DNA of 32,495 nucleotides from an uncultured Nitrosomonadales bacterium (GCA_903858965.1 CAIOKY010000092.1:1-32495); one strand, 5' to 3'; shown: positions 1-9,329, counted from the stretch's first letter. A program made the numbers and translations. The notes: generated by a model from the letters alone, not told the origin.

Positions 1-72
1 CCAACAGTCACGTTGACAAATGATGCGTTGACTCTTAACGTGCATCTTGTGCATTAAATTTGCGAGGTCGGT

Positions 73-414
73 ATGGTTTTTTTACGCTGTTTTATTTTGC
101 TTTCTGCGTTATTGTCCTTAGGCCTATCCAGCGGCAGCTTCGCCGCGCAACGATCTCACGGACTAATCACCAAAGAGGACCAATCTTTGCGGGGGACATG
201 GTATAGCGCGAGAGAAAGTATCACGTTCAAGGATAACGGAACCATCAACTTCAAGGGCAAAAGATACTACTATGCTGTTTCCAACGGCGGACTGATACAG
301 CTGACCGGTAAACACAGCTCGAACGCGATCCCGTATCAACTTTCGGGTGGCAAGCTTACCTTGACCGTGAACGGTAAGTCGACGGTGTATACACGCAAAC
401 GAAGAAGAAAATGA
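73..414 (+). CDS. Small secreted protein of unknown function
   Basis: A 113-residue protein with a clear Sec signal peptide: a short n-region with Arg5, a Leu-rich core over about residues 8-18, and a likely signal peptidase I cut after SFA (residues 22-24). The mature part is about 90 residues, rich in alternating hydrophobic and polar residues and Gly turns (LRGTW, ITFKDNGTINF, LTLTVNG), which suggests a small beta-barrel or sandwich, perhaps lipocalin-like. It ends in a basic tail (RKRRRK). There is no cysteine in the mature part and no catalytic motif that I can name. A GAGG ribosome site at 64-67 supports the ATG at 73. It converges on rhlE with about 70 bp between stop codons. I do not recognise the family; the secretion call is firm, the fold is a guess. 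Confidence 0.6.
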   Translation: MVFLRCFILLSALLSLGLSSGSFAAQRSHGLITKEDQSLRGTWYSARESITFKDNGTINFKGKRYYYAVSNGGLIQLTGKHSSNAIPYQLSGGKLTLTVNGKSTVYTRKRRRK

Positions 415-486
415 TTTCCGGCTTCAGTGCTGATCCATCTGCGTGTTGGCATTACTCCACTGAAGTTTAGCGACCTTTGGTCCGGG

Positions 487-1962
487 CTAGCGGACTCGGC
501 GCACACTTGGTTTTGGCGAAAACAAGGCGGGTTGCGGCATGGCCTGATGACGCGCTGCTTCGGACAGATGCTGTTGCTCGACGGTCTTCTGCGGTGGGCG
601 CGGCTTCGCCGAATATTGTCCATTACGCGGCTGCTGGTCGCGCTGTTGTGGGTTGCGTGGCCGCTGTTCGCGTTGTTGAGCACTGCGCGGCTTTTGACCC
701 TGACCTTCACGCGGCACCTGTTGGCGATTGCCTGTGGTGTGTGGTCCGTTATTTCGTCTTTGTCCATGTGCCTGACGCGGCGGGCGCGGAGCTTCCTCGG
801 CGATATGGGTTGGCGGGACAAAGCTGTCTACGGACTCTTTCGGAATCTCACGCTTGATCAACCGCTCGATGTCGCGGAGAAACTGAAACTCTTCCTTGTC
901 TACCAGCGAGATTGCCGCGCCGCTGCTGCCGGCGCGACCAGTACGGCCGATGCGGTGCACGTAATCCTCAGGGACATTCGGCAATTCAAAATTCACCACA
1001 TGCGGCAGTTGGTCGATGTCCAATCCGCGTGCGGCGATATCGGTGGCGACCAGCACCGGCAATGAACCATCCTTGAATTGCGCCAATGCCTTGGTGCGTG
1101 CCGGCTGGCTCTTGTTGCCGTGGATGGCGGCGGCGGGAATGCCGTCCGCAATCAGCTTTTCGGTCAGCCGGTTCGCGCCGTGTTTGGTACGGGTGAACAC
1201 CAGCACTTGCTTCCAGTCGTTATGTTTGATCAGGTGTGCGAGCAAATGGCTCTTGAGGCGCTGCGGTACAAGATGGACGCTTTGCGTGATCAGTTCCACG
1301 GTGGAGTTGCGGCGCGCCACCTCCACATAGCCGGGGTTGTGCAACAGGCCATCGGAAAGCGTTTTGATCTCGTCGGAGAAGGTCGCCGAAAACAGCAGGG
1401 TCTGGCGCTGTTTCGGCAGCAGCGCGAGGATCTTTTTGATGTCGCGGATGAAGCCCATATCCAGCATGCGATCGGCCTCGTCCAGTACCAGGATCTCGAC
1501 GCCGGAAAGATCAAGCGTTTTTTGACCCACGTGATCAAGCAGCCGTCCCGGAGTTGCGACGAGGATATCCACTTGTCCGCGCAAGGCCTTCATCTGCGGA
1601 TTGATGTTCACGCCGCCGAACATCACCATCGATTTCAGCGTGAGATATTTCCCATAAGTCTGTACCGATTCTTCCACCTGCGCGGCAAGTTCACGCGTCG
1701 GCACAAGAATCAGGCAACGCGGACGACCGGGGCGGGGTTCGGCGGCTGGCTTTGCGGTAAGAAGCTGCAGGATCGGCAACGTGAAGCCCGCAGTCTTGCC
1801 GGTGCCGGTTTGCGCACCGGCCAGCAGATCGCCGCCTGCTAATACCAGCGGGATCGCTTGCGCCTGAACCGGGGTGGGTGTCGTATAACCCGCGTCGGCA
1901 ATGGCATCCATCAGGGGTTGTGCCAGACTTAAACTGGCGAAAGTAATTTGATTATTTGACAA
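487..1962 (-). CDS. rhlE: DEAD-box ATP-dependent RNA helicase RhlE
   Basis: A 491-residue DEAD-box helicase. In order it shows the Q-motif region with [11 protein letters not shown], motif [18 protein letters not shown], motif II DEAD ([13 protein letters not shown]), motif III SAT, and in the second RecA lobe [23 protein letters not shown] and the motif [12 protein letters not shown]. After about residue 385 comes a basic, Gln/Arg/Pro-rich low-complexity tail typical of RhlE, thought to give loose RNA binding. RhlE proteins remodel RNA during ribosome assembly and RNA decay in the cytoplasm. The start is TTG at 1962, chosen because AGGAG sits 7 nt upstream and the protein then begins [11 protein letters not shown], where RhlE proteins normally begin; no ATG is in a suitable place. 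A TATAAT on the minus strand at 2095-2100 may be its -10, but no good -35 is visible. Confidence 0.93.
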   Translation of the reverse strand: MSNNQITFASLSLAQPLMDAIADAGYTTPTPVQAQAIPLVLAGGDLLAGAQTGTGKTAGFTLPILQLLTAKPAAEPRPGRPRCLILVPTRELAAQVEESVQTYGKYLTLKSMVMFGGVNINPQMKALRGQVDILVATPGRLLDHVGQKTLDLSGVEILVLDEADRMLDMGFIRDIKKILALLPKQRQTLLFSATFSDEIKTLSDGLLHNPGYVEVARRNSTVELITQSVHLVPQRLKSHLLAHLIKHNDWKQVLVFTRTKHGANRLTEKLIADGIPAAAIHGNKSQPARTKALAQFKDGSLPVLVATDIAARGLDIDQLPHVVNFELPNVPEDYVHRIGRTGRAGSSGAAISLVDKEEFQFLRDIERLIKREIPKESVDSFVPPTHIAEEAPRPPRQAHGQRRNNGPHTTGNRQQVPREGQGQKPRSAQQREQRPRNPQQRDQQPRNGQYSAKPRPPQKTVEQQHLSEAARHQAMPQPALFSPKPSVRRVR

Positions 1963-2224
1963 AACTGGACTCCTGCGGCGGCCTGCCGCTCAAGTAGAGC
2001 TGCACCAATCGAGGCAGACGAATAAATGATCGAAGAGATCGGGAATAAATTTAAGAGACCGCTACGTTGATTGGTTTAGCGCAGGGCGGTAACCATTATA
2101 CCTGTTATGGGCTTGTTCGGCCTACAGAAGAAAACGGGGATGGCAAGAGCCTGACCGAAAGCGTATCTGTTTGCGGACATAACGTGGCACCATCCGTGAA
2201 AACTGATTGGGGTCGTGGCGTTAT

Positions 2225-3199
2225 TTATTTAACATCCTTTGCGCACCTGAACCCCACGTCGATCAACACGCTGTATGGCTTTAAATGGTTGCGCTTGGCT
2301 GTACGGAACACCACGCTGAGCGAATCGTAGTGCCCGGAACTCGTCATCCCGCCGCGTACCACGCGCTGGAGCGTGCCATAGTATTTGTTGTCGGATGCCG
2401 GTGCTCCCGGGTAGGCATCATACCAATCAGCAACCCATTCCGTTACGTTGGCCGCCATATCGTAAACGCCATAGCCGGATTTGTCGCCGGGAAAAGATCC
2501 CACGGCTGAATAAGGTGCATCCGGATTTTCCGACATGGTGTTTATTTTTTTCGGATCCCAGTTGTTACCCCATGGATATTCGTATCCTTGGGGGCCGCGC
2601 GCAGCTTTTTCCCATTCTGCCTCGGTCGGCAGGCGTTTGCCCGCCCAATGGCAATATGCATCGGCATCTGGCCAGGTCACGGTCGTTACGGGGAGTTGAT
2701 GGCGTGCAGCCTGAATTTTTTCCAGCTCGGCAAGCAACGCCGGCTGGGTCATCTTGGTGGTGTCCATGTCCAGCTTAAACTTGTCGGTCGCAACTTGGCG
2801 CAAATCTTCCAGCGACAGGGATGCCAACAGCGTACTGCTGAAGCTATAGCCATTTCGCGGCCATAAGGCCGGTACGCTGTGCTGGGACGCGATCACGAAA
2901 TCGCGGTACTGGGCGTTGGTGACTTCGTATTTGTCGATCATGTAAGCGGGCAGGTTGACCTTGTGGGCCGGGCGTTCATCGACATACAGCCTGTCATTGA
3001 ACCCGTAAGGATTGAGGGCGTTGGCCTCGCGCCACATGGACATGTTGTCTTCCTTGTTGCTGCCCATGGTGAATTCGCCGGCCGGAATCAGCACCATACC
3101 GTCATCGACGGGTTTGTCCGCTGCCTGGCTTGTGGAACAGGCGATACCGCCCGCCAACATCAAACAGAAAATACTGCCTAACCAATGTTTATTTGTCAT
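2225..3199 (-). CDS. Exported FGE-sulfatase (SUMF1) fold protein, without the copper-site cysteines
   Basis: A 324-residue exported protein. Residues 1-27 are a signal peptide ending STSQA/ADK; the Cys at 21 is preceded by GIA, a poor lipobox, so a lipoprotein is possible but less likely. The rest is an FGE-sulfatase domain (formylglycine-generating enzyme / EgtB / PvdO superfamily): MVLIPAGEFTMGS (35-47), the EVTNAQYRDF helix (92-101), WAGKRLPTEAEWEKAARG (185-202), YPWGN (208-212), NVTEWV (251-256) and the terminal VGFRCAKD. A stretch of about 60 residues (110-168) looks like an insert. The region that carries the copper-binding Cys pair in true FGE reads GGMTSSGHYDSL and has no Cys, so sulfatase activation is unlikely. 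The ATG at 3199 overlaps the end of the upstream gene by 11 bp, so the two are probably translationally coupled. The alternative in-frame start 39 nt upstream lies inside that gene and is less likely. Confidence 0.85.
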   Translation of the reverse strand: MTNKHWLGSIFCLMLAGGIACSTSQAADKPVDDGMVLIPAGEFTMGSNKEDNMSMWREANALNPYGFNDRLYVDERPAHKVNLPAYMIDKYEVTNAQYRDFVIASQHSVPALWPRNGYSFSSTLLASLSLEDLRQVATDKFKLDMDTTKMTQPALLAELEKIQAARHQLPVTTVTWPDADAYCHWAGKRLPTEAEWEKAARGPQGYEYPWGNNWDPKKINTMSENPDAPYSAVGSFPGDKSGYGVYDMAANVTEWVADWYDAYPGAPASDNKYYGTLQRVVRGGMTSSGHYDSLSVVFRTAKRNHLKPYSVLIDVGFRCAKDVK

Positions 3200-4238
3200 C
3201 TTTAGCGCACCGGAAACCGAAACTGGAGTTTTTGACACTTTGTTTGAAATAGCTGCGGTTGAACACCGGTGCGGAAACGCCGCACTGGTAATACGAACAA
3301 TCCCACCACGAGCCGCCCTTTAAAACTTTGTACATCTCGCCATAATTTTCGCTCGGCCAGGAATTGCCGGGATATTGCGTGTACCAGGAGTCGGTCCATT
3401 CCCATGCATTGCCCGACATGTCATACAAGCCGTACGGGCTCTTGCCGCCTTCGAATGATCCCGCCGGAGTGGTATCACCCTCCATATTGAGCGATTTCCA
3501 GCGCACCGGTGAATTGAGCTTGTTTACGTCAAAGGTATCACCCCACGGGTAATCCCTGTCATCGGCAGTACCGCGTGCCGCTTTTTCCCATTCGATGTCG
3601 GTCGGCAGGCGCTTGCCGGCCCATTCACAATAGTCGTGCGCATCGTACCATGAGACATAAACCACCGGATGATCCACCTTGCCTTCCGGATAAGTCCTGT
3701 TGCGGAAATGGGTGGGCGACTTGCGGTTGGTGGCGTCGATGAATTGTTTGTATTGCAGGTTGGTGACCTCGTACTTGTCCATCCAGTACGCCTTGGTCTC
3801 GGCAGTGTATTGCGGGCCTTCATCGGGCAGGCGGTTATTCGTGCCGCGCAGGAATTTCCCGGCCGGGATCAACACCATCGGGTTCGGGTCCTTGCCGATA
3901 CGGGTTTCGTTGTAATACATCGGCACACTCATCCCCGCAGTGGCTTCGGGCGGGGGTTCGACTTTCAGCTTGTTGGCATAGGGATCGACGAATTTCTTGT
4001 CCTCGACGCGAACCACGGGGTCACTGTCATCGGCAGAGTGGCATTCCTTGCAGTCGCTGGCCATGCTGGAATTGAAGGCGTCCACCTGGTTTTTTGCGTG
4101 GCACGACTCGCATGGCTGGGTTGCCTGCGCAGCGTGCTGGTAACGCGCGACATCCGCATCGCTCCTGGCTGCCGCGACTGTGCTGACGCCGAACATGGCG
4201 ATAAGCGAAAGAATGAGGTGGTGGGTTAACGATGACAT
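3189..4238 (-). CDS. Exported fusion: two-haem c-type segment plus FGE-sulfatase domain
   Basis: A 349-residue exported protein. Residues 1-24 form a signal peptide (core LILSLIAMFGVSTV, cut after AAA). Two covalent haem motifs follow: CESCH (43-47) and CKECH (63-67), so this part should be matured in the periplasm as a dihaem cytochrome. From about residue 118 an FGE-sulfatase domain runs to the end: MVLIPAGKFLRGT, EVTNLQYKQF (157-166), WAGKRLPTDIEWEKAARG (206-223), YPWGD (230-234), GNAWEW (276-281), LKGGSWW (306-312) and GFRCAKD. C314 and C319 form a C-x4-C pair at nearly the position of the copper-binding pair of formylglycine-generating enzyme. It is the first gene of a pair with 2225-3199. 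An in-frame ATG at 4274, with GGGA just upstream, would add 12 residues before the signal peptide and cannot be excluded. Substrate unknown; an oxidative or electron-transfer role is inferred. Confidence 0.85.
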   Translation of the reverse strand: MSSLTHHLILSLIAMFGVSTVAAARSDADVARYQHAAQATQPCESCHAKNQVDAFNSSMASDCKECHSADDSDPVVRVEDKKFVDPYANKLKVEPPPEATAGMSVPMYYNETRIGKDPNPMVLIPAGKFLRGTNNRLPDEGPQYTAETKAYWMDKYEVTNLQYKQFIDATNRKSPTHFRNRTYPEGKVDHPVVYVSWYDAHDYCEWAGKRLPTDIEWEKAARGTADDRDYPWGDTFDVNKLNSPVRWKSLNMEGDTTPAGSFEGGKSPYGLYDMSGNAWEWTDSWYTQYPGNSWPSENYGEMYKVLKGGSWWDCSYYQCGVSAPVFNRSYFKQSVKNSSFGFRCAKDDK

Positions 4239-4451
4239 TGGACGCGACCATTGAAGACTAATGCAAGTTTTCATTTTCCCATGATACTGACCGCGATTCA
4301 AGCGCCCGTATGCGGTAAACCACATTTCATGCGTATTGTGACGGTTACAATTAGTTGTACTAAGGCTTACAATCCGAACCGGAGGCGAAATCTTCATCAA
4401 TCAAGTTTATCCTTCACCTTAGAAGCATCCCAATACCATAATGGAGGAAAC

Positions 4452-4775
4452 ATGAGATACATTATCGCAAGACTTGTTGCCGCAGTATTGATTGTGGCCG
4501 GTAACGCAATGGCAGCCGACATGCCGGATCTGGCCAAAAAGAATGGCTGTACCGCTTGCCATATGATAGACAAGAAACTCGTGGGCCCCGCATGGATGGA
4601 TGTTGCCAAGAAATACAAGGGCGATGCCGGAGCCGAAGCCAAGTTGATCGCCAAGGTATCCAAAGGCGGCAGTGGCGTATGGGGTACGACCTCTATGCCG
4701 CCGCTCGATCCTTCCGGCAAGAAACAGGACGATATCAAGCAATTGATCCAGTTTATTTTGACTCTGGCCAAATAG
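4452..4775 (+). CDS. Monohaem class I cytochrome c (c551/c552 type)
   Basis: A 107-residue periplasmic cytochrome. A signal peptide (1-21, cut after AMA) leaves a mature protein of about 86 residues beginning ADMPDLAKK, the usual size for c551/c552 electron shuttles. The haem motif is CTACH (33-37) and the distal ligand is very likely Met82 in SMPPLDPSG; the closing helix DDIKQLIQFILTL is also typical. Such proteins carry one electron between membrane oxidoreductases and terminal reductases or oxidases. GGAGG at 4443-4447 sits 4 nt before the ATG, a strong ribosome site. The gene is divergent from the dihaem-FGE gene with about 210 bp between them, and ends in a strong hairpin terminator, so it is probably a single-gene transcript. 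The exact redox partner cannot be read from sequence; the neighbouring dihaem protein is an obvious candidate. Confidence 0.92.
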   Translation: MRYIIARLVAAVLIVAGNAMAADMPDLAKKNGCTACHMIDKKLVGPAWMDVAKKYKGDAGAEAKLIAKVSKGGSGVWGTTSMPPLDPSGKKQDDIKQLIQFILTLAK

Positions 4776-4794
4776 GGCAGGGGCAGTCCCCGAA

Positions 4795-4823
4795 AAAGCC
4801 GGCGCGAGCCGGCTTTGTTTTTT
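4795..4823 (+). terminator. Rho-independent terminator of the cytochrome c gene
   Basis: Perfect 9-bp stem AAAGCCGGC / GCCGGCTTT (4795-4803 and 4808-4816) with loop GCGA, followed by GTTTTTT. It lies 20 bp after the cytochrome stop codon. Confidence 0.9.
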
Positions 4824-4889
4824 GCGCTTTCTTCCGGGAAAACTCCATAAAACTATCGTCCCGGGCTGCGCTGATACGTCGCGCTCAGG

Positions 4890-4895
4890 TATAAT
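4890..4895 (+). promoter_or_regulatory. Probable -10 box for the FmdB/DUF502/aspS operon
   Basis: A consensus TATAAT 35 bp before the start of the zinc-ribbon gene, after the cytochrome terminator. No convincing -35 hexamer is present at 16-18 bp, so this is a candidate only. Confidence 0.5.
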
Positions 4896-4930
4896 GCGCG
4901 CCTTTGTAAATTACCCGATAGGAAGATGCG

Positions 4931-5218
4931 ATGCCTATTTATGCTTATCGTTGCAGCAGTTGTGATTGCCGGAAAGACGTGATGCAGAAAATGAGCGATG
5001 CACCGCTCAGCACTTGCCCCGAGTGCGGCAAAGAGACTTTTTCCAAGCAATTGACAGCTGCCGGTTTCCAGTTGAAGGGTAGCGGCTACTACGTTACCGA
5101 TTTCAAGGGTGGCCCCAAGAAACCTGATGAAAAGTCGGAAGCAAAACCGGACTCGGCACCTGCGCCTGCGCCGGCCGTCAGTGCCGCAGCTTCTCCTGTG
5201 ACAAGCGGTACTGCCTGA
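4931..5218 (+). CDS. FmdB-family zinc-ribbon protein
   Basis: A 95-residue protein that begins MPIYAYRCSSCDC, the hallmark of the FmdB / CxxC-CxxC putative regulatory protein family. Cys8 and Cys11, then Cys29 and Cys32 (CPEC), form the zinc ribbon; the core ends at about residue 58 with GSGYYVTDFK. The tail (60-95) is a low-complexity Lys/Glu then Ala/Pro stretch. The family's role is not established; small zinc ribbons of this type are often found beside translation or membrane genes. Ribosome site GGAAG at 4921-4925. It lies 3 bp upstream of the DUF502 gene and in the same orientation as aspS, an order I recall as common in betaproteobacteria, so one operon is likely. Confidence 0.9.
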   Translation: MPIYAYRCSSCDCRKDVMQKMSDAPLSTCPECGKETFSKQLTAAGFQLKGSGYYVTDFKGGPKKPDEKSEAKPDSAPAPAPAVSAAASPVTSGTA

Positions 5219-5221
5219 AGC

Positions 5222-5842
5222 ATGAAAAAATATTTCATCACCGGCCTGCTGGTCTGGGTTCCGTTCGGCATCACCCTGTGGGTGCTGAATCTGACCATCA
5301 GCACGATGGACAAGACCTTGTTGCTGTTGCCGGCAGACTGGCATCCGGACAAGTTGCTGGGTGTCCATATTCCCGGCTGGGGCATCATCCTGACGCTGCT
5401 GATCGTTGGCCTGACCGGCGTGCTGGTGCGCAATGTGCTCGGTCAGCAGTTGCTGCATCTGTGGGAAGCCGTGTTGCAGCACATTCCCTTTGTGAACAGT
5501 ATCTACAAGGGCGTCAAGCAGGTCAGCGACACCTTGTTGTCGGAAAGCGGAAATTCCTTTCGCAAGGTGCTGCTGGTGCGCTATCCGCATCCGCAGGCCT
5601 GGTCGCTGGCGTTCCAGACCAGCGTGCCGGGCGAGGTGACCGACCAATTCGAGGATGAATATGTTGCGGTATTCATTCCCACCACGCCGAGTCCGGTGAA
5701 CGGATTCTATTTCTTCGTGCGCAAAGCCGACACCATCGAGCTGGATATGACGGTCGATGTGGCGTTGCGCTCCATCATTTCGATGGGTGTGGCGGCAGAT
5801 TCCGAAGCCGGAAAGCATTCCGTCCACACCCCCAATCCATAG
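5222..5842 (+). CDS. DUF502 family inner-membrane protein
   Basis: A 206-residue membrane protein. Two transmembrane helices are evident, at about residues 4-27 (ITGLLVWVPFGITLWVLNL) and 52-70 (GIILTLLIVGLTGVLV). The conserved segment HIPFVNSIYKGVKQVSDTLL (about 97-116) and the closing part with FIPTTPSPVNGFYFFV match the DUF502 family, including the characteristic TTPSPxxG(F) sequence. The function is unknown for bacteria; distant plant relatives (LCV, COV) affect vascular patterning. It starts 3 bp after the zinc-ribbon stop codon and is followed 35 bp later by aspS, consistent with one transcript. Family assignment is confident; no function is claimed. Confidence 0.9.
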   Translation: MKKYFITGLLVWVPFGITLWVLNLTISTMDKTLLLLPADWHPDKLLGVHIPGWGIILTLLIVGLTGVLVRNVLGQQLLHLWEAVLQHIPFVNSIYKGVKQVSDTLLSESGNSFRKVLLVRYPHPQAWSLAFQTSVPGEVTDQFEDEYVAVFIPTTPSPVNGFYFFVRKADTIELDMTVDVALRSIISMGVAADSEAGKHSVHTPNP

Positions 5843-5877
5843 CCAAACCAACCTTGGTATTTTTTAGAAACTGAACC

Positions 5878-7680
<1,803 letters not shown>

Positions 7681-7682
7681 TC

Positions 7683-8066
7683 ATGGTTCGGTTGTTGCGG
7701 ACTTGGCTGATTATTTTCCTGGCTGTGCTGTGCCTGCCCGCGGGCGCGCAAGCGCATACACACCACGCAGCGCAGGGCGCACAAGCCGACCTGGCGATGA
7801 TCAGCGTCGCGGCTTTGCCGCCGGAGGCGCATGACACACTGCGCGCAATCAAGCAAAACGGGCCATTCGCCTATCCGCGCGATGGCGTGGTGTTCAGTAA
7901 TTTTGAGCATGTCTTGCCGAAACGTTCGCGCGGTTACTATCACGAATACACCGTGAAAACGCCGGGCGCGCATAACCGCGGCACGCGGCGCATCATCAGC
8001 GGTGGATGCGGCGAATATTATTACACCGCCGATCATTACAAAACTTTCAAACGAATTCAGGAGTAG
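7683..8066 (+). CDS. Exported guanyl-specific ribonuclease, barnase (N1/T1/U2) family
   Basis: A 127-residue protein with a signal peptide (1-24, core LLRTWLIIFLAVLCLPAG, cut after AQA), a His/Ala-rich spacer, and a barnase-like catalytic domain from about residue 45. FSNFEHVLP (71-79) matches the barnase segment FSNF...LP. Glu88 (in YHEYTV) aligns with the general base Glu73, Arg99 and Arg102/103 with Arg83 and Arg87, and His118 (ADHYKTF) with His102, so all catalytic residues appear present. It should cleave single-stranded RNA after G, outside the cytoplasm. It starts 2 bp after aspS, with AAGGA as a ribosome site, so it is probably transcribed with aspS; the barstar follows at once. Use as nutrient scavenger or as a weapon cannot be told from sequence; there is no toxin-delivery domain. 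Confidence 0.9.
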   Translation: MVRLLRTWLIIFLAVLCLPAGAQAHTHHAAQGAQADLAMISVAALPPEAHDTLRAIKQNGPFAYPRDGVVFSNFEHVLPKRSRGYYHEYTVKTPGAHNRGTRRIISGGCGEYYYTADHYKTFKRIQE

Positions 8067-8068
8067 CC

Positions 8069-8491
8069 ATGAACGCATTGGCACAACAATCAGGCGACGC
8101 ATCGTTGGCGAAGCAACTGGGTAACCGGGCAGCAGCGGGCAGCTATACGCTGGGATGCGGCATAGATGAATTGCGCAGCGCGGCTGACGCAGCCGGTTTC
8201 GCATTGTTCGATACCGACCTCAAGGGCGTCAAGGGCAAGCAGAATCTGCTCAACGCGTTGGCAACAGCAGCCAAATTCCCGGCGGGGTTTGGCGCGAACT
8301 GGGATGCGTTGGCCGATGAGCTGTGCGACCTGTCCTGGCATCAGGCCAACGGCTATGTGCTGCTGTTGCGCAACACCAGCGACACACTCGGACTCTCTGC
8401 AAACGACCGGGAGATCGCGCTCGACATCTTTGCCGATACAACAGTGTATTGGCGGCAGCGGAACAAGGCATTCTGGATATTCTTTGCCTGA
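8069..8491 (+). CDS. Barstar-family ribonuclease inhibitor
   Basis: A 140-residue cytoplasmic protein without a signal peptide. The barstar core is recognisable: GKQNLLNALATAAKFP (56-71) then FGANWDALADELCDLSW (74-90), with Asp79 and Asp83 in the positions of the acidic residues that plug the RNase active site, and a closing VYWRQRNKAFWIFF strand. The first 25 residues are an N-terminal extension with no clear match. It should bind the RNase encoded just upstream and protect the cell from any enzyme that is not exported. The ATG at 8069 was chosen because CAGGAG (8058-8063) overlaps the RNase stop codon and is well spaced; the longer frame from 8006 lies inside the RNase gene. Confidence 0.9.
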   Translation: MNALAQQSGDASLAKQLGNRAAAGSYTLGCGIDELRSAADAAGFALFDTDLKGVKGKQNLLNALATAAKFPAGFGANWDALADELCDLSWHQANGYVLLLRNTSDTLGLSANDREIALDIFADTTVYWRQRNKAFWIFFA

Positions 8492-8709
8492 CTTCATTTC
8501 ATCGGCGATACGGCGTTGGCTTCTTCATTCACTCTTAGCCGTGCAACGGCGACACGTTACTGGCGAAGCCAGCCGATTGCGGGAACCGTTGCTAGGCCGT
8601 TCCTCCCGCACCGAAGGGCTACGCCCACACCGTGTTGGAACGGCACAAGCACTGTCTTCGTCGCTCACTCGTTGCCGCCTTGTCTCGCCTTCGAACTGAA
8701 GCCGGGAAT
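8492..8709 (+). other. Gene-free spacer between barstar and nudB
   Basis: About 218 bp with no credible gene, promoter or perfect terminator. The base composition is like coding DNA and several frames stay open across it, but no translation resembles a protein. It may be the decayed remains of a gene or a copy of a dispersed repeat. An in-frame extension of nudB to 8632 is possible but reads unlike any NudB start. Confidence 0.4.
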
Positions 8710-9159
8710 ATGATGGTGCAATACAAGCAGCCGGTCTCGGTGCTGGTGGTGATCTACACCGCTGCCGGGGAGGTGCTGTTGCTGGAGCGTGCCGATCATC
8801 CCGGCTATTGGCAATCGGTCACCGGTAGCCGCGATGATGGGGAGACGCTGACAGATACTGCGATACGCGAAGTGCGCGAAGAGACCGGACTGGATGCGCG
8901 CCGGTTAGAGCTGACCGACTGGCAGTCACAAAACATCTACGAGATCTATCCGCACTGGCGCTACCGCTACGCGCCCGGCATCACACATAACACCGAGCAT
9001 GTGTTCGGTTTGCAACTTCCGCACACCATTGATATCCAACTGGCGCCGCGCGAGCATTTGAATTACCAGTGGCTGGCGTGGCAGGATGCCGCAGAAAAAG
9101 TTTTTTCGACTAGCAATTGCGCCGCGATATTGGAATTGCCGCAACGGATACAGACCTAA
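8710..9159 (+). CDS. nudB: Nudix hydrolase, dihydroneopterin triphosphate diphosphatase (NudB type)
   Basis: A 149-residue Nudix enzyme. The full Nudix box G-x5-E-x7-REVREETGL is present (GSRDDGE then [10 protein letters not shown]), with Tyr-Trp-Gln-Ser-Val-Thr-Gly just before it, as in NudB. The second half, [25 protein letters not shown], followed by [12 protein letters not shown], is characteristic of NudB rather than of MutT. NudB removes pyrophosphate from dihydroneopterin triphosphate, the committed step of folate synthesis. The start is one of two consecutive ATG codons at 8710 and 8713, preceded by a weak GGGA; the protein then begins [14 protein letters not shown], as expected. In related genomes nudB commonly follows aspS directly; here the RNase/barstar pair lies between them. 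Confidence 0.9.
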   Translation: MMVQYKQPVSVLVVIYTAAGEVLLLERADHPGYWQSVTGSRDDGETLTDTAIREVREETGLDARRLELTDWQSQNIYEIYPHWRYRYAPGITHNTEHVFGLQLPHTIDIQLAPREHLNYQWLAWQDAAEKVFSTSNCAAILELPQRIQT

Positions 9160-9210
9160 GCGCGCGTTGAGGGGAAACGTCAATGAGTCTAATCATAAAA
9201 ATTCAATTTC

Positions 9211-9329
9211 CGTCATTCCCGCGAAAGCGGGAATCCAGCCTAACGAAAGCACTTCCTCGCAACGCGAGGGACAAGACCAAAAGACCTATTGGATAAAACC
9301 ACTGGATTCCCGCTTTCGCGGGAATGACG
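9211..9329. repeat. dRS3-like paired inverted repeat upstream of nadA
   Basis: Two perfect 28-bp inverted arms (9211-9238 and 9302-9329), each containing ATTCCCGCGAAAGCGGGAAT, itself a hairpin. They flank 63 bp that holds a smaller hairpin CCTCGC-AAC-GCGAGG at 9255-9269. The element fills most of the nudB-nadA gap. It resembles the dRS3 repeats of Neisseria and similar dispersed repeats in betaproteobacteria. Confidence 0.9.

Noticed and set aside
1-72. Promoter for the first small secreted protein (TTGACA at 13, TTGACT at 28)
   Set aside because: Two -35-like hexamers are present but neither has a convincing -10 at 16-18 bp; the left edge of the window also cuts the region.
427-1842. Long open frames on the plus strand opposite rhlE
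   Set aside because: They are antisense shadows of a high-GC gene; the translations are rich in Arg, Ala, His and Cys and show no domain, whereas the minus strand gives a complete DEAD-box helicase.
2067-2330. Plus-strand frame between rhlE and the FGE-fold gene
   Set aside because: It starts with TTG without ribosome site, runs into the end of the FGE-fold gene and resembles no protein.
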